From assembly GCA_010093705.1 (NCBI GenBank), contig MU006093.1, positions 986,849 to 1,050,848 on the forward strand: 64,000 nucleotides of DNA, given 5' to 3'. How positions within the stretch are numbered: position 1 is the first letter of the stretch; each line of letters opens with the position of its first letter. The position numbers and the translations under genes are program-made. Under the pieces are notes generated by a model, which was not told the origin of the DNA, did not search any database, and saw only the letters and a list, made by a program, of their open reading frames with translations. The stretch is from Patellaria atrata CBS 101060 (taxonomy: Eukaryota; Ascomycota; Dothideomycetes; Patellariales; Patellariaceae). Of the stretch, positions 23,152 through 37,591 are shown piece after piece.

Positions 23152-24576
23152 AGGACTGCATCTTTTCCGAAATGCGTAGTGTTCAATTTTTGCTTTTTCC
23201 ATTCTTCCTATTGAAAGATATTACTGGAGAGGTTCCATGGGCATCGCAGGCATTAAGCAAAGTCTTGAGATCGAGGATAGGCATTTCAACATCCGAACAT
23301 CATGTCGTTGCTCGTAAGATTCGATCTGAGAGTTGGTGATAGGAAGAGAGGTTGGAAAAAGCAACAAAAATCCCAAAACGGAAGCCACTAACCGCTATGG
23401 CGGGTGAAGTGCGGACGCGCTATTCCATCATCCGCGGAGGTTTTAGGTAGTCGGCGTTTATTTCTCTATCTGGTCTTATTATTTGTCTCCATTATCTCAC
23501 GACGATTTGTTATACTCGATCAAGTAAGGCTGATATACTTGTGTCCTCTAATGCTTAGGTAGGTCACCGTTGCAAATAGATTCAGAATTCATCATTATAA
23601 TTCTATCGGCTAAATGCCCGATTTCAGGACGAGAATATTAAGCTATCGAAACTTATCTGTAGCTTCCATTACCAAAGTTACAACGAAAAGCTGATTTGTC
23701 TCTGAGCCCGCAGCATACTTCTGAAATACCTAAAAAGAACTTCGCAGCTGTGGACGTCTCTAACTGCTTGTTTTTCTAGTATAAACCCGTTTGAAAGCCT
23801 CCAGAACAGACATCATAGATGAAGAGTCACAGAAGCTCATTTCATAACTGTCAAAGCCATAGTCCAATGTAAAATCTCTCAGGACGAATGATTACCTTTC
23901 AAACTCATCCCGTACAATACTCGTAACATCGCTGAAGACCCCTATTTGATCACCGGTCAAGATTTATAGAATCGGTTCGATCATCTTCATCTGACGCGAA
24001 TTGTACTGAAACGGCCATCTGGGTACTCGTCCAGGCTCTGTTATAAGATGGATGGCAGTTCCGCCTAATACGTTGTTCGCGACTGTATTATTTCTACTCA
24101 GACTGTGAAGTACAGTACTCAAGGGACTCCATAGCCCTTCCTTTCACGAGATACAACCCCGCCAAAAGTTCTCCGTGCATGACTCGGATTCGACCCTTAT
24201 ATCACCCCTTGATGATTCAGCATGCCCCATACCCCGCGTATCCATCAGATCCCAAGCACAGTAACACATGTTTAACAGCTGAACGATCATTTAGAGTACC
24301 GGTTTCCTACGAACGACATGGCTAGATCTTATCCTCAACGGCGAACCTTATCCGCCAGAACCGGCGAAGCTGTTCACCTTTGTAACAATGTGCCCTTTAA
24401 GGAACATTGTGTCTCCACTGGAGTATAAGATCGTTTCTAGATTCCCAAGGATTGGTTTATACCCCTAGATTTGAGCAAAGATATCCACTGTACAAGTATT
24501 ACCTGATCTTTAACATCAATTCACCGTCTCATTTCCCTCCGACCTGGCCTTTAACACCATCTGCATACTTACCAAG

Positions 24577-25692
24577 ATGAAAGCCGGACAGTGGGACGGT
24601 GTAAGTGAATAGCTACCGAGCCTAGACTTTATCCTAATATTGAATTCTAGAAACTTAAGAAGGTTGTTGTAAACGATGTACCCGTACCAGACCCAGTGGA
24701 GAACCAATTTTTGGTGAAGATCCATTCGGCATCTTTATGTCACTCGGACCTCATGATGGACTTCAGACCAGAAATTCCCGTTACCCTAGGGCACGAGGGC
24801 GTCGGGTATATTGAGAAGATACACCCCACAGCAGAAGGTAAAGGCTTCAAAGTAGGCGACGCCATTGGCTTTAACTACTTCATCGGGTGCTGCTTCGAGT
24901 GTGAGGCGTGTATGGTACATAACATGCATTGTGAAACTGGAAATTCTAAACTCCAAGGTTTTGCGGTGGATGGTTATTTTGCCGAGTACGCTGTTGTGGA
25001 TTATCACAACGCTGTTCACTTGCCCAAGAACTTGGAGATGAAGAGATGTGCACCCATCTTCTGTGCGGGTATCACGGGTACGTTTCGATGAGATTCCTCC
25101 AAAGGTCCAGCCGATAATTGACAATTTGATAGCTTTCCATGCTGTAGATAGCTGCGAACTCCAGGCTGGCCAATGGCTAGCAGTTGTGGGTTGCGGTGGA
25201 TTGGGACAATTCGCGACAAAATATGCGAAGGCCATGGGTGTCAAAGTAGTTGGTCTAGATATCAACGACGAGACGTTGGAGGTGTGCAAGCAAGCTGGCG
25301 CTGACGCTGTCTTCAACACCATGAAGAACAAGAATTATCTTGAGGAGATCAAGAAGCTCACAGGCAAAGGATGCCATGCTGCAGCAGTTTTCAGCGCAGC
25401 ACAAGCGGCATACACAAACGCTCCTCCTCTACTTCGTATCGGCGGTACTCTAATGGTTATCGGTATTGCTCCTAAACCTCTGGAAGTATCAACGATGGAT
25501 CTAGTGCTTGGTAAATACAAGATCAAGGCCGATAGTACGAGCATCCCCCAGCGGATGCAGAAAGCGGTTGACTTTACCGGTAAACATAATATCCTACCGG
25601 AAGTGGAATACCGTAAGATTGATGATCTGCCACAGATGGTCGAAGATATGCATAATGGAAAAGCAAAATTTAGACAGGTAGTTGTCTTCTGA
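24577..25692 (+). CDS. Zinc-dependent alcohol dehydrogenase
   Basis: Three exons, 24577-24600, 24651-25077 and 25133-25692; 336 residues. Medium-chain dehydrogenase order is clear. The GroES-like domain has catalytic zinc residues Cys38 (in SLCHSD) and the GHEG motif at 55-58, plus PIFCAG near residue 150. A Cys-rich lobe (Cys89, 92, 95, 102) follows. The Rossmann fold has VVGCGGLGQFATKYAKAMG and an acidic residue after it (GLDIND), favouring NAD. The lobe spacing is C-x2-C-x2-C-x6-C, one residue shorter than the usual x7. It interconverts alcohols and aldehydes or ketones; the substrate is unknown. The next genes downstream on the same strand (EthD, MFS) suggest a specialised rather than fermentative role. 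The first exon is only 24 nt but has a perfect GTAAGT donor. Confidence 0.92.
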
Positions 25693-26291
25693 TTGCGCTC
25701 AGCTTATTACAAAGTTCCCTGGGTGTTCATAATACTGAGATAGATTCACTTTTAAGAAGAATCAAAAGTCGTCGATCGGGTCTTGGCATTCAGGGTTAGG
25801 ACCATGACCGTCTTTGCACTGGCCTCTATCTAATAAAAGCCTACTAACTAGGTTGAGAATGTTCAGAAGCATCAAATACAAAGAAACAATTGATTTTCAA
25901 CACTTCAAACGATCCATCATTCGACGGTACTGGTCGAAGATAGTTACGGAGAAACTGGGAGAATTAGGAGATCTTGCATTAGTTCTAGGGCAGCCTCATT
26001 ATCTATCGGTTGTTGAAGTCCGTTGTTCAGAACATTCGTGCATCCCATGATTCCTTCAAAGATTTTTAAGGTAATCCCAAATGCCAGGTGAGCGGGATAC
26101 TTAAATATAGCCATCGACAGCGCTGAGGTAGTTCTGTCCCTAAACCTCCTCAGTTGAACCCATACTTAAAGAATAGAAAAATGGTCCATCAACGTATCGA
26201 TCATCAATTTGCTTTTGAAGAGTTTGCATATGATACTCCGGAGAACTTCCAACGTGAGTGAGTACCTGTTGCCTCTTGTTCAGGTCCTGAC
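25693..26291. other. Intergenic, ADH to EthD
   Basis: An ATG at 26181 opens a 25-codon frame (MVHQRIDHQFAFEEFAYDT) that could be a first exon of the EthD gene, but the only GT-AG intron joining it would be about 30 nt, too short. Nothing else is visible. Confidence 0.35.
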
Positions 26292-26783
26292 ATGTCCGAA
26301 GCTTGTATAAAGTTATCCTTCTTCTTCAACAAATTGCCCGACGTCTCGTATGAACATTTCTACAAGCATTACGGCCATGTACATGCGGACTTGACGGTTG
26401 GAACTAAGGCTTTCGGACAATTCAACATCCAGCGTTACACTCAACACCATGCCACCCCGGAGATGAGGGAGAAATTGAGATCTATTGGAATGTCGGTGTT
26501 AGATTGGGACGCCTGCTCGACCCTCTGGGTGAAGAGTTGGGAAGATGCTGAAAGATTCTTTGGAAGTCCAGAGTATTCCAAATTGGCAGATGATTGTAAA
26601 CATTTCATGGACACATCTAACGGTATTCCATGTATGGCAGGGTGAGGTTCCACGGCTGCAAAGCACGTGTCTCTTTCTGGGTAGAAAGATTGCTAACAAA
26701 AATGCAGCCATGAGTTGATCGCATTCGGCAGAGGTGTGCCTGGAGTGGACGCAAAGGATGGCATAAGGAGCTACCGCAAATGA
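26292..26783 (+). CDS. EthD-domain protein
   Basis: Two exons, 26292-26641 and 26708-26783; 141 residues. The protein begins MSEACIKLSFFFNKLPDVSY and has the dimeric alpha-beta barrel pattern of EthD proteins: a first strand with a FYKHYGHVHADL helix, and a second half with a strand around STLWVKSWEDAERFFGSPEY. Small EthD proteins act as ring-forming, dehydrating or decarboxylating enzymes in fungal aromatic polyketide pathways, or have unknown roles in catabolic operons. No polyketide synthase is present here. It lies between an alcohol dehydrogenase and a TRI12 transporter on the same strand. Confidence 0.85.
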
Positions 26784-27438
26784 TCTTCATCGGATTATGG
26801 AACATTGAGATATCCAGAGCGCCGACAAGACGATCACAGTGATCTTTGCGAGTCTGGAATTCGATTTCTATTAGACTATTGCAATACTAGAATAATCAGA
26901 CAATATTGGAATCTCAACTCGGTTCCAATTACCTGGTTTGCTACCTCTTCTCAGCCAGTCGTAGGTAGAGCTTGAGGTAGGAAAGCGTAAAATACTCGTA
27001 GCCTTGCTAGCATATTCGATTTTGACTGTTAAGCGACTTCAGACTGGATAATATCCTCATGTGCTAAACTCTGGAGTCGAGGAAGTTGAATCAAACAGGC
27101 GGGAGTTGTGGCAAGCTGGACGTCGGCAAAGCGCATCCCCAATGGAAAAGGTGATCCGGCCAACCTTCAACGTCGATTTTCACGATTTTCCAACGACACT
27201 ATTCAATCCAGATCAGCTTGGGCCCTGCTCTGGCCCGTACGTCTAGGTCGGTCTTTCCGGTAGTATGGGGCTCCAGGCTCTTAGTATGGTTAACTCGTGG
27301 GTCATGTTTCTGCGCTGAATCCGGGGTATGGGGAAGGATTCATATACTTTATATCGACCGTGAAGCACTTTATTCGATCTCTAGGAAGCTCTTCCCATTA
27401 TTCTGTCAACTCCAAAGTTGCATTGATCTCTCGCAACC
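26784..27438. other. Intergenic, EthD to MFS transporter
   Basis: The 650 bp should hold the transporter's promoter. No protein-like frame and no recognised site. Confidence 0.45.
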
Positions 27439-29553
27439 ATGGCAGTGGAACTCATTGAGCCTCGAACCCCGTCTGCTGAACATGAGAAGAGAGATCTAGA
27501 AAAGATTGAGGTATACGATGCTTCTCCTCCATCAGAGGTAGCACCGCCTGCGGATACTGTTCCATTAACTTGGAAAACCTGGGTTGTAATTTTCGTAAGC
27601 CGCGTCCAAATTCGCATGTACGAGAGCTTGCTGACATTTTCGGAGATTCTCTCGTCAACTTTCGGATTGTCGTTCTGGCCAGTCCCGACTACCGCAGCTC
27701 TTCAGTCACAACTTGGACTCAGATGGGGTGACCCTGTCTCTGTTGGATGGTATGGTATGTATTCGATGGTTATCTTTGCTGTACAAGTACGCTGGTGACT
27801 AAACATTCCTTAGTCCCCGCATATACCACGGCAAACTCAATTGGATTCTTGCTGGCAGGGGCGAACAGCGATCTCTTCGGACGTAGACTTTTCTTACTTG
27901 CTGGAAACATCTTCTGCTGCATTGGATTCTTAATCTCCGCAACGGCTAATGGTCCTGCACAATTCACTGCTGGTATCGCAATAGCCGGTTTCGGTGGAGG
28001 TTTCTGCCAAATGGCCATGTGCTCCATTCCTGAATTAATGCCCAACAAGTATAGGCACATCGGTATATGCCTGTCGGACGGTTTTGTTTTCGTCATTGTA
28101 GTTATTGGACCAGTTGTCGGGAGGGTAAGTTTTGATCAATAGGTAAACCCTTTCCAATCGCACTAATAATAACTAGTACGCCATCGACAACGGAGACGCC
28201 TGGAGATACATCTATTACGGCGGATTCATCGCGCAATTTTTCTCACTCCTTGGAATATTCTTCTGGTATTATCCCCCAAAGCATCCTAAGGGTGTAGAAT
28301 GGAAAGACGGCCTCAAAGGTTTGGATTATGTGGGAGCCCTACTCGTTACTCCAGGAGTCTGTCTGACTCTTGTTGGTATCATCAACACCACTGTGAGTAC
28401 TCTTACTGTCAACGAATTAGCGAAATATTCCTAACGACTTGTAGTACAAGAAGTCCACTGATGTCACCGTAATTGCTCCCATGTGTGTTGGATTTGGCCT
28501 GCTCATCTTGTTCGGACTATGGGAAACTTTCTCCAGGTGAGAATCGTGCTGAAAATGTAAAACTTTCTAGACTAACAATAACAAGCGTCAAATATCCTCT
28601 TTGCCCACCTCGTATCTTCCGCGCGCACAATGGCCGCGAGTTCACCGTACCGTTCATTCTTGCTTTTATCGTAACCATGTTCTACTATGGTATCAACGTC
28701 ATATATCCCACTATGATAAACGTCTTCTATAGTATGTCACGATCCCACGCTTTAGAAGGAATTATCAGCTTACAATATTAGTCACACCTACCACTTCGAG
28801 GTCCGAAACCCTTTTACTCACACTACCCGGCAACTTGGGTCTTGTATTTGGTGCTTGTCTCCTTATCGGCTTCGGCAACCTGTTCGGCCACTGGAAGTGG
28901 ACTCTCGTAGCCTCGTGGTGCGGCATGACACTATTTGGTGGCCTCATGGCTATGGTAACACCATACAATAAAGGGACTATGATCGCATTTACGTTTTTGA
29001 TGCAGACATTCTTCGGCTGGGCTCAATACGAGTCCGTGGCGTTTACACAGTTGGGTGTACACCAGCACGACTTGGGCATCAGCGGCGGTCTCGCTGGTGT
29101 TGCCAGATATGCAGGAGGCTCTCTGGCTCAAGCAATCTACGTCTCCATTCTCGCGAACACGCAAAGCGCGCGGGCAAGAACGACAGTTCCCGCTGCCGCG
29201 ATCGCTGCCGGACTCGATGCAGCCAATGGAGAACAGTTGCTGGGTGCGTTCGCATTGGGTTCGGAAGCGTTGATGGCTGTCCCGGGCATCGTAAGTTTGA
29301 ACAAGCTCAAATTCGATTTTTCTTTTTGCTGATAAAGACTTTTCAGACCCCGGAGATCCTCGGGGCCGCCAGTGAAGCGTTCAAATGGTCATATGCCCAC
29401 GGGCTGAAGATGACAGCGCTCTCGTCCCTTGCTTTTGCTGGTGTGGGACTCATTTGCTGCCTGCTTTGCGAGAATATTGATGCCAAGATGAATAACAAGA
29501 CGGAAATTTATCTCGAGAATGATGTGTATGCCGAGAAGAACGAGTTTCATTAG
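27439..29553 (+). CDS. TRI12-family MFS efflux transporter
   Basis: Eight exons: 27439-27594, 27646-27754, 27814-28124, 28177-28392, 28445-28536, 28586-28731, 28782-29290 and 29347-29553; 581 residues, right for a 14-segment major facilitator. After a charged N-terminus the first helix reads WKTWVVIFILSSTFGLSFWP. The helix 2-3 loop carries the MFS signature GANSDLFGRRLFLLAG. The TRI12-like sequence continues (GFGGGFCQMAMCSIPELMPN, KYRHIGICLSDGFVFVIVV, DAWRYIYYGGFIAQFFSLL). The end is a cytoplasmic charged tail. Relatives export trichothecenes or carry siderophores. Here the substrate is unknown; the neighbours (ADH, EthD, SDR) suggest export of a small metabolite or toxin. Confidence 0.92.
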
Positions 29554-30612
29554 GGAAGAGCTTGTTTTTATTTGGTTTTTGGGAATTTTACCGCTGCGGT
29601 TAGTGTAACGTTGGTACATGCTGCAATAATCAAGACGTTTCTGCAACAGAATCGAGGGGAAAATGAATTCATACCCTGCTATCTGACCCCGCGATGCCCT
29701 TATCAGGCTCTTTGAAATCTTATGAGATGATATAGGAGGCGGTGAATTATCGTCCGATGATTTGACGGTGAACAAAGTGTTTTTCGTTGTAACGAGCGAC
29801 TTCGGTCTTGTATTAGCCCTAGTCACTGTCAATTGTTATCAAGTCACTATACATACCTTGCGAATATCACAATCTTACATTATTAAGGGCATCATCAGCC
29901 AAGCCATGTGAAAACAGCATACCAGCTGTTCTACCCAGCGATGTAGATTGAGAATACACCATGTGCGCTGACCCTAATTTTTCACCTCCAACTTACATAT
30001 AGGCAGACTTTTAACTCTCATATTGCTTCTCCACAAATACTATGAGGAATAATTCTTTATGCATACTCACTATATTCGCTATTGTCTCTATACCTAACTC
30101 TCCACCAAGGATTACCACACACCATTCCCCAGTGCACGTCCCAGTGCCACTTTAACCATGACAGGCGCTGGAGATCTCCCATCTGCAAACAACATGTGAA
30201 CCGAGATCTTAATTCCACTGTCGCCACGGTGCCAAGGTTGTCTGATATTGTCAAAATCGGATCGGTACTGTATGCCGGAGGCTCACTCCGCAAACCTTAA
30301 GGTATAAGGTAGCGGTGCTCAATGTGTCCCCGCACAATTGTAGGATGTAGTCAGGTTAAGTGTGCAGCATATGGGAAAATGACTCAGTAGCGAGATTAGA
30401 TGAGATAAGATTTGAAGTTCTTTCTCGGGGTATTCCCACCGTCCATGCGATGAAATTGAGCGTTGAGGACTACGAGATGTACATTTGGAAATTCGAAAGA
30501 CGTGGGAAGAACGACGGGAGCGACTGAGAGCTGTAAAGTGGCAGGTCTATAGGCCCAAAATTACGCAATAAACAGTCCAAGAGGAAGCTGAACATGAGCT
30601 ACTGCTTCACGT
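29554..30612. other. Intergenic between convergent genes
   Basis: About 1 kb between the ends of the MFS gene (plus) and an SDR gene (minus). The frames are short; nothing is supported. Confidence 0.5.
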
Positions 30613-31570
30613 CTATGCTGGGTCTACCTTCCCCTTCATCTCTCTTTTCCCCTTCTCGATTCGTTCTAATTGATTCTCCATACGCGTCGCCTCCATCACC
30701 GCTCTCATAGCATCATCACAATAGGGGATCTGGTCCCTGAAGTAAAAGTTCTTTCCATTGATCTCCACCGCTAAACCGTAGTCTGCACCACTCTCTACCC
30801 CTTTTCCAACAGCATCTTGAATGGCGCCTCCGTCTATTAGTTTCTCTACGGTTGAGACAATGGTTTCAATCGGGGTGAAATATGAGTCTGGGAACGACTT
30901 CCATTCCTCACCGCTCAGGAGGTTAGTCCGTACTGTGCCGGGACAGATTGCGTAGCAACGGACGCCATCGTTATGATGATAAGGGAACGCAATAGAGCGC
31001 ATGAACTGAACAACCCCAGCTTTCGCAGCCGAGTACATGGGGCAAAATTGGGACGGATACTGTTGATCAATCAGTAATGGACTATATTGATTTCGTAACA
31101 AGATATGAAACACATACCAATCCACCACAACTTGCAGTCATAACTAGCGACGCCCCCTTTCCTTTATGTGGACTCAGCCTGAAATAGTGCAACGCAAGGA
31201 AGCTAGTATTGACCACCGCCTTCAAATTGATATCAATTGATAGTTGGTTCGGAGGATTTGGCGGAGAAGTGCCCTGTGACTGCTGTATTTCGTAAAAATT
31301 ATCTCTTTCCACGATTCCCGCATTTGCAAAGACAAAGTCTAGTCGTCCAGCGGTCTTGAATGCAGTCTCAAATGTAGCACCAAGGGATGAGTAAGACGTT
31401 ACATCCGTCCTGTGGAAATGGGAATTAGGTAGCGACGAGACGGCCTCCTTTCCAGCGGTTTCATTCAAATCGACGAGATGGACTGTCCAGTTTCCGCGTT
31501 TTGAGAGCGCAGTAGCAACGGCGAGGCCCATGCCTGAGGCACCACCTGTAATGAGAGCGACCTTCGACAT
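30613..31570 (-). CDS. Short-chain dehydrogenase/reductase, 15-PGDH-like
   Basis: Two exons on the minus strand, 31570-31118 and 31059-30613, with a 58-nt intron; 299 residues. Classical SDR elements: cofactor motif TGGASGMG (8-15), an acidic residue after strand 2 (HLVDLNET) favouring NAD(H), NAG in VFANAGIVERD, catalytic Ser147 (VMTAS), and Tyr160-x3-Lys164 (YSAAK). Then follows CPGTVRTNLL. The C-terminus is long and charged. The layout resembles fungal proteins annotated as 15-hydroxyprostaglandin dehydrogenase-like; the true substrate is unknown. It converges on the TRI12 transporter gene and may belong to the same accessory cluster. Confidence 0.9.
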
Positions 31571-32354
31571 GACGATATCTAGTGGAAGACAATTTGAACT
31601 GGATCTTTTGTATTGCAGTACTCGACTCCATAGAGGCCATGCTGTGCCATTAAGAGCAGCATCGAGCTACTTCCCTCTCCCTCGGTCGTGAACGGATTGA
31701 CGTCCCCCCTAGGTAGAATCATGCTCCGCCGTCAGAAGTTCATGGATACCAATGATGCGTAGTTCGTGTGATGTACCATGGTCACTTATTCCGAAGCGTG
31801 AAGACGGAAAAGTGTACCCGCTGTCTCAAGTAGGTAGTCGTGGGTCCATTCCCTCACCTCCTCTCTCGTAACTTCTGCTATGTACCGTTGCATCCATAGT
31901 GGATACTGAACTTGCTGTACTATTTTAAGAATTTATAATATATATTCGCAATTCTCACCCTTCCGCATTCAGTCTCATCCGATTTTGGTCAGTTACCAGT
32001 CTCATGGCGGAAGGAGAGAGCTGCAACATCATGATATGACCATGGTTGAAGGAATGTACCAAAGTAGTATGGCAGAAGATGTATTGGAACCTAGTCTATA
32101 ATATCCAAGGACGCAAGATAGCCGCAAGATCCATGAACATGATAAAGAAACTTTACTGTATCCGTGTCCATGCTCCTTGCAACTAACACCAAGAACTCTT
32201 CCCAATGCTAACCTAAGAAAACGCCAAGATCTAAATCATGGTGAAAATAGACAGATGAAGAGCTAGAGAGCTAAAGAAAGGTACCGCATTAGTCTCTTGA
32301 CGTTCAATATTCGCTCATCAAAGCCTGCTACACCAATCAAGCGATAACTACCGT
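31571..32354. other. Intergenic, SDR to subtilisin
   Basis: Promoter side of the SDR and 3' side of the protease. No protein-like frame. Confidence 0.5.
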
Positions 32355-33711
<1,357 letters not shown>

Positions 33712-36049
33712 GGTGAATAACGGATTGACTTGGACTGGTAGAGCAAGCTTGAAAACCTGAGGAGCGAATGGAACTGAGTCTGCAACTGCTGGCCTGAAGA
33801 GATATTCTGTGGTGGATAGTTGAGTCCTTAAATAGTTTTGATTCCCACTGCTAGAGTAAAATCAGGAGACTCGCAGGAGAATATGATGAACTGACCACCT
33901 TCCCTTTGAGATTAGGATATCTTTGTTGTGGGGGTCCCGATGGTTGTAGGTTCGTAGTCGTCGATCAGAAGTCGATATGTATTGGAGGCCGATTGCACAC
34001 GCCTGCTTTGCATGTAAGGGTACAGAACGCCAGGAAGCTGGTCATTCGGCCTCATTGCTTTACTAACAAACGGATCAACATTACTCTCTAGGTAGGTGAG
34101 ATGTAGCATCACAAGATATTAGGATAGCCTTCCAAGCAGTAAGGTAGGGCCAGAGCTGACCGAGACAGCCTTCAAGGACAGGACTGCCTTGGCATAAACA
34201 GGAAATTAGAGCAGGATAGGACTCCAAAGGTACGGAATAATTATTGAAAGCGCCCTACCTTGCCGGTTCAGGTATGCAAGCCTAAAATTCTGGAATTCAA
34301 AAGATGATTCTATGCAGGAGAGAGCGGTATACTGCAAAGCTTACAGGCTGGGGACATATGGTAGTGGCCTATAGTATGGATATTTTGGAGGGTATTACCC
34401 AGTATGGAAGTAGTGAGAATTACAAACTCCTGCCCGATGTGTGTAGTCGGCTGAACTAGTCGACTTCTTTTGCCCTCTAACAGCCATACATCTAATCAGC
34501 ATTTTGATCTGATGTAGGGTCAGACGGAACGAACCTTAGATAACGGTGACGGCTTGGTTGCTCCTCTACTGCAGCCACGACAACGCCGTGAGCGCCTCTG
34601 CCGTGTGGGGATAGGGTCGGTCCGCTTGCTGTTCCACTTGCACTGCGCAGGAGGCGCCCGCTACTTCAAGAATGGTAGGTGAAGGGGTTTGCCTGTGTAC
34701 CTAAGCTCTGAACATTAGTAGCTGTACCAGATACAGAGCAACAACACACGCGACATCAGACCTCTAAAGAAGAAATGACTAGCGAATAGTGAGGGGCAGT
34801 GGTTATCTAGTTAGAAACATATCTCCATGCCTCGCTTCTAAGCACGCGCGCTGATGCCCTGAAGATCAACGTGGGTCATCTCTCGCTCGATATGATCGCA
34901 AGAACGGGGAACTGTCACGATTGTCGCAACAGTGAAAACCAACAAGCGACCCCTTGACCTTGTCCGGTGGGTTGAGTCTTGACAGCGTAGATGTGCATTA
35001 TTCGGGTATTGGTAGGAAGTTGGGAAGCTGTTTGCATTGAAAGTTGTTGACAAGTTGACAAGTTGAGGCAAATAGGGACCTGCCTGTTTGAGAAGGGAAC
35101 CCCGCCAGCAACACCACAAATTTCACCTAGGACCGCCAAGCTTTTATATTATATACCACCCCTGGGAAAGCCGTCTGGTCGCTCTGTTGCGCCAGAAACC
35201 TTGATGGTCCTGATGATCTCGCCTATACGATAAGGTAGTAATGGTGTAAAGTAAGCGAAGAATAGACCAAAGTCTGTTGAGACTGCGGGCGCTGGATGGC
35301 GTTGATGGGTGATATGCAACATCTCGCAAGTGGCGGGTGGGGTTCCTATATACCAGGCTGAGCATGTGCTGCGGTAGACGATCAGATGAAATATATGAGA
35401 TCTCTGTATATGATAATAATATGTGTAAGGCGCATTCATCTAAACAATTCCACTCCCGTAGCTCCGGATACGAGCGGAGAATAATTACGTCTTTATTTAA
35501 TACAGGTGGAAACGTCTATATGAAAGAGACTAAATGAACCAAGTAGACGATAGAACAGTGAGAGGACATCGTGACTTCTATGGAAAAAAACAAAAACTTA
35601 CGTGTTGAGATGAAAGATGCTCATTATTTCCGGACGAGCAGATTATGCACAGAGACGAATTTGACAGAAAAGCCGGGTGAAGTGCCAGAGCGCTTAGAAC
35701 TAGACCCCAACGTGGGCGACAGTACAAGCAGAATGAGACATCATCAAAGACCATACTCCCTCTTGCCCGCTTGCCGTTGTTATGCCCACATGATGTTTGA
35801 CTCGAATGTAACCAACGCAGGAAGGAGGTACAACACAGTAGGATGAGAGTCCGAACTGCTTCGAGACGATCACCTCCTGTTGTAGCCGGAACATGGGCAG
35901 ACGTCGGTTCCGACACCTTTCCAATGGGTTTCAAGGTATAATAGCAAGCAGTTCGATCGACAAAGCGCCAATACTCCTATAATGGTTATCTCCCGATATG
36001 TGCGATGTAGGCAAATACTATTGGGAAGGGTTTCACCTATCGATAGCAG

Positions 36050-36260
36050 GGTTGCTATTTGCTGTCAGGCGTTAATAGTCTTAATTCTATAACGACCGTT
36101 TCTAATAGCAACGCTCCAAACAAGACGGTATTTTCTTGGATTCTCTTTCTGGCGATATGCGGGCCCCATCTCTATCTGCAGAATATCGCTAGTGTCGGCC
36201 TTTAAAAATTCCTAATCATTTGTTCAAATGGCTCCTTTAATTGTAATGTTCCTCTTAGTT
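36050..36260 (-). pseudogene. Possible decayed coding fragment
   Basis: On the minus strand one frame stays open over about 50 codons with protein-like composition (EFLKADTSDILQIEMGPAYR, then NPRKYRLVWSVAIRNGRYR), bounded by stops. No domain or family is recognised. It could also be chance. Confidence 0.2.
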
Positions 36261-37249
36261 TAGGAAGGTCGTGGTCGAGGGCGCTAAGGTCTTCCCTAGT
36301 ATCAACCTGGTTTGCTGAATATGGAAGCTAAAGAAGCGTATACTAGATACCAGGAGCCCACTTCCAGTCCGAATAGCTGGATCTCTAAGCAGAATAAAGG
36401 AGGTGACATGTCTGTACTGCGCTCTTTAATATTTGAGTTTGAATAAACGTGGGTCGGTAGAGAGACTATCGAAACGCGCCATGCAGTGCTTATGTACTAA
36501 ATGCTCTATCAGTTAGTTTTAACCAAGTACGCATGCAGCAGATAAAATAAATAGATGATATGATTACCTTGAGGTCCTTTTTCATAATAATAGAAGAATG
36601 ATTCAGGTTCTAGATAGAGAAGTGTATTTAAAATACTCCTCGGCCAGAGCTTGCAGCATCTGATGCTGTAGTTCATTGACGGAAAGGGAGTAGACTCAAT
36701 CCCAGAACAGACGCACGCATCGTACACGAGAATATATGGATGTCTATCAGGACCTATCCATCACTATAGTAAGTAATATCGCCCTATGTGAAAGTAATAG
36801 GGGATGTATTGATGGATAAGTTTACAGTGATATTTTAAGGTTGCTCTTGAGTGATAGATACGTGGCGAACGCAGCTTATTTAAAAAGAAGTGAAATGCGC
36901 TTATCAATGTTATCTCGTCGTGCGCCTTCTCGGGGACGACCTGGTGTGAGTCCGTTAATGGTGTGCGAATGACCGTGTCGGTCGAATCCTGATAAGCCAC
37001 GCAGGGAGATTGCATGCACCATAAACCAATCTCTCACGATCTTGTGAGCGTGATCAACATTCCGCAACAAGTCGAGTATGCTGATAGAAACTATGCGATA
37101 CCAAAGCATGTCGATTTTCGCTGACCCTGGGATTCACATCACCTACGGGAGGATAGTCGGGATCCTGATTCCGCATAAGGGGCCGGAACGAAACAAAGAA
37201 ACGCAATATGGTAGCTAGGTATTTGCTACGTCGATTGCGACTAGATATA

Positions 37250-37591
37250 GCTTAATCGAGTATCCATTAAAGTATCAGTTCTAATAGTGAGGCCGCATGA
37301 AGAGAAGTGTTTATCCATAGGATGAAGTTTCTCGAGTGGTGGAGCAGTTAAAGGTCCTGAACTCTTTACTGTAATCTCGGCGCCAGAACCTCAAATATTA
37401 GAGAGAGGAGATCGTAAAGATATTACTCCTGTTTGAAAAGATGTTGGAGGGACATCGCTCAGGTGTTTGGCGGAGCTTACGGTGTTGACCGAGGACAGTG
37501 AGTAGTGTTCATCGTAACTCAAGGTGATCTGGGCGGTTGAAGTGATGTTTGGGTTGGCCCTATTGTTGTACATGGGCCGGGACGTATCCAT
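37250..37591 (-). pseudogene. Possible decayed gene fragment
   Basis: A 66-codon frame starting at 37591 (MDTSRPMYNNRANPNITSTA) is followed in the same frame, after one stop, by about 50 more protein-like codons (GSGAEITVKSSGPLTAPPLE). This could be a dead gene or two exons of a small one, but no intron of normal size joins them in frame. Family unknown. Confidence 0.22.

Larger units (their letters stand above)
21948..24576. other. Gene-sparse AT-rich region
   Basis: No protein-like frame over 2.6 kb. It contains an 11-bp inverted repeat (TCCTGAAGTCC at 22872-22882 and GGACTTCAGGA at 22930-22940), a GA microsatellite (23128-23151) and one GTACAGTAC (24110). The last 150 bp should carry the promoter of the alcohol dehydrogenase gene. 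Decayed transposon sequence is possible, but no family is recognisable. Confidence 0.4.

Noticed and set aside
26181-26260. Possible extra first exon of the EthD gene
   Set aside because: The only GT-AG intron would be about 30 nt, below the usual minimum, and the 26292 start already gives a complete domain.
34838-35119. 93-codon minus-strand frame in the gene-poor island
   Set aside because: Mixed Cys/Trp/Thr composition with no motif; overlapping frames of equal length make it a chance frame.
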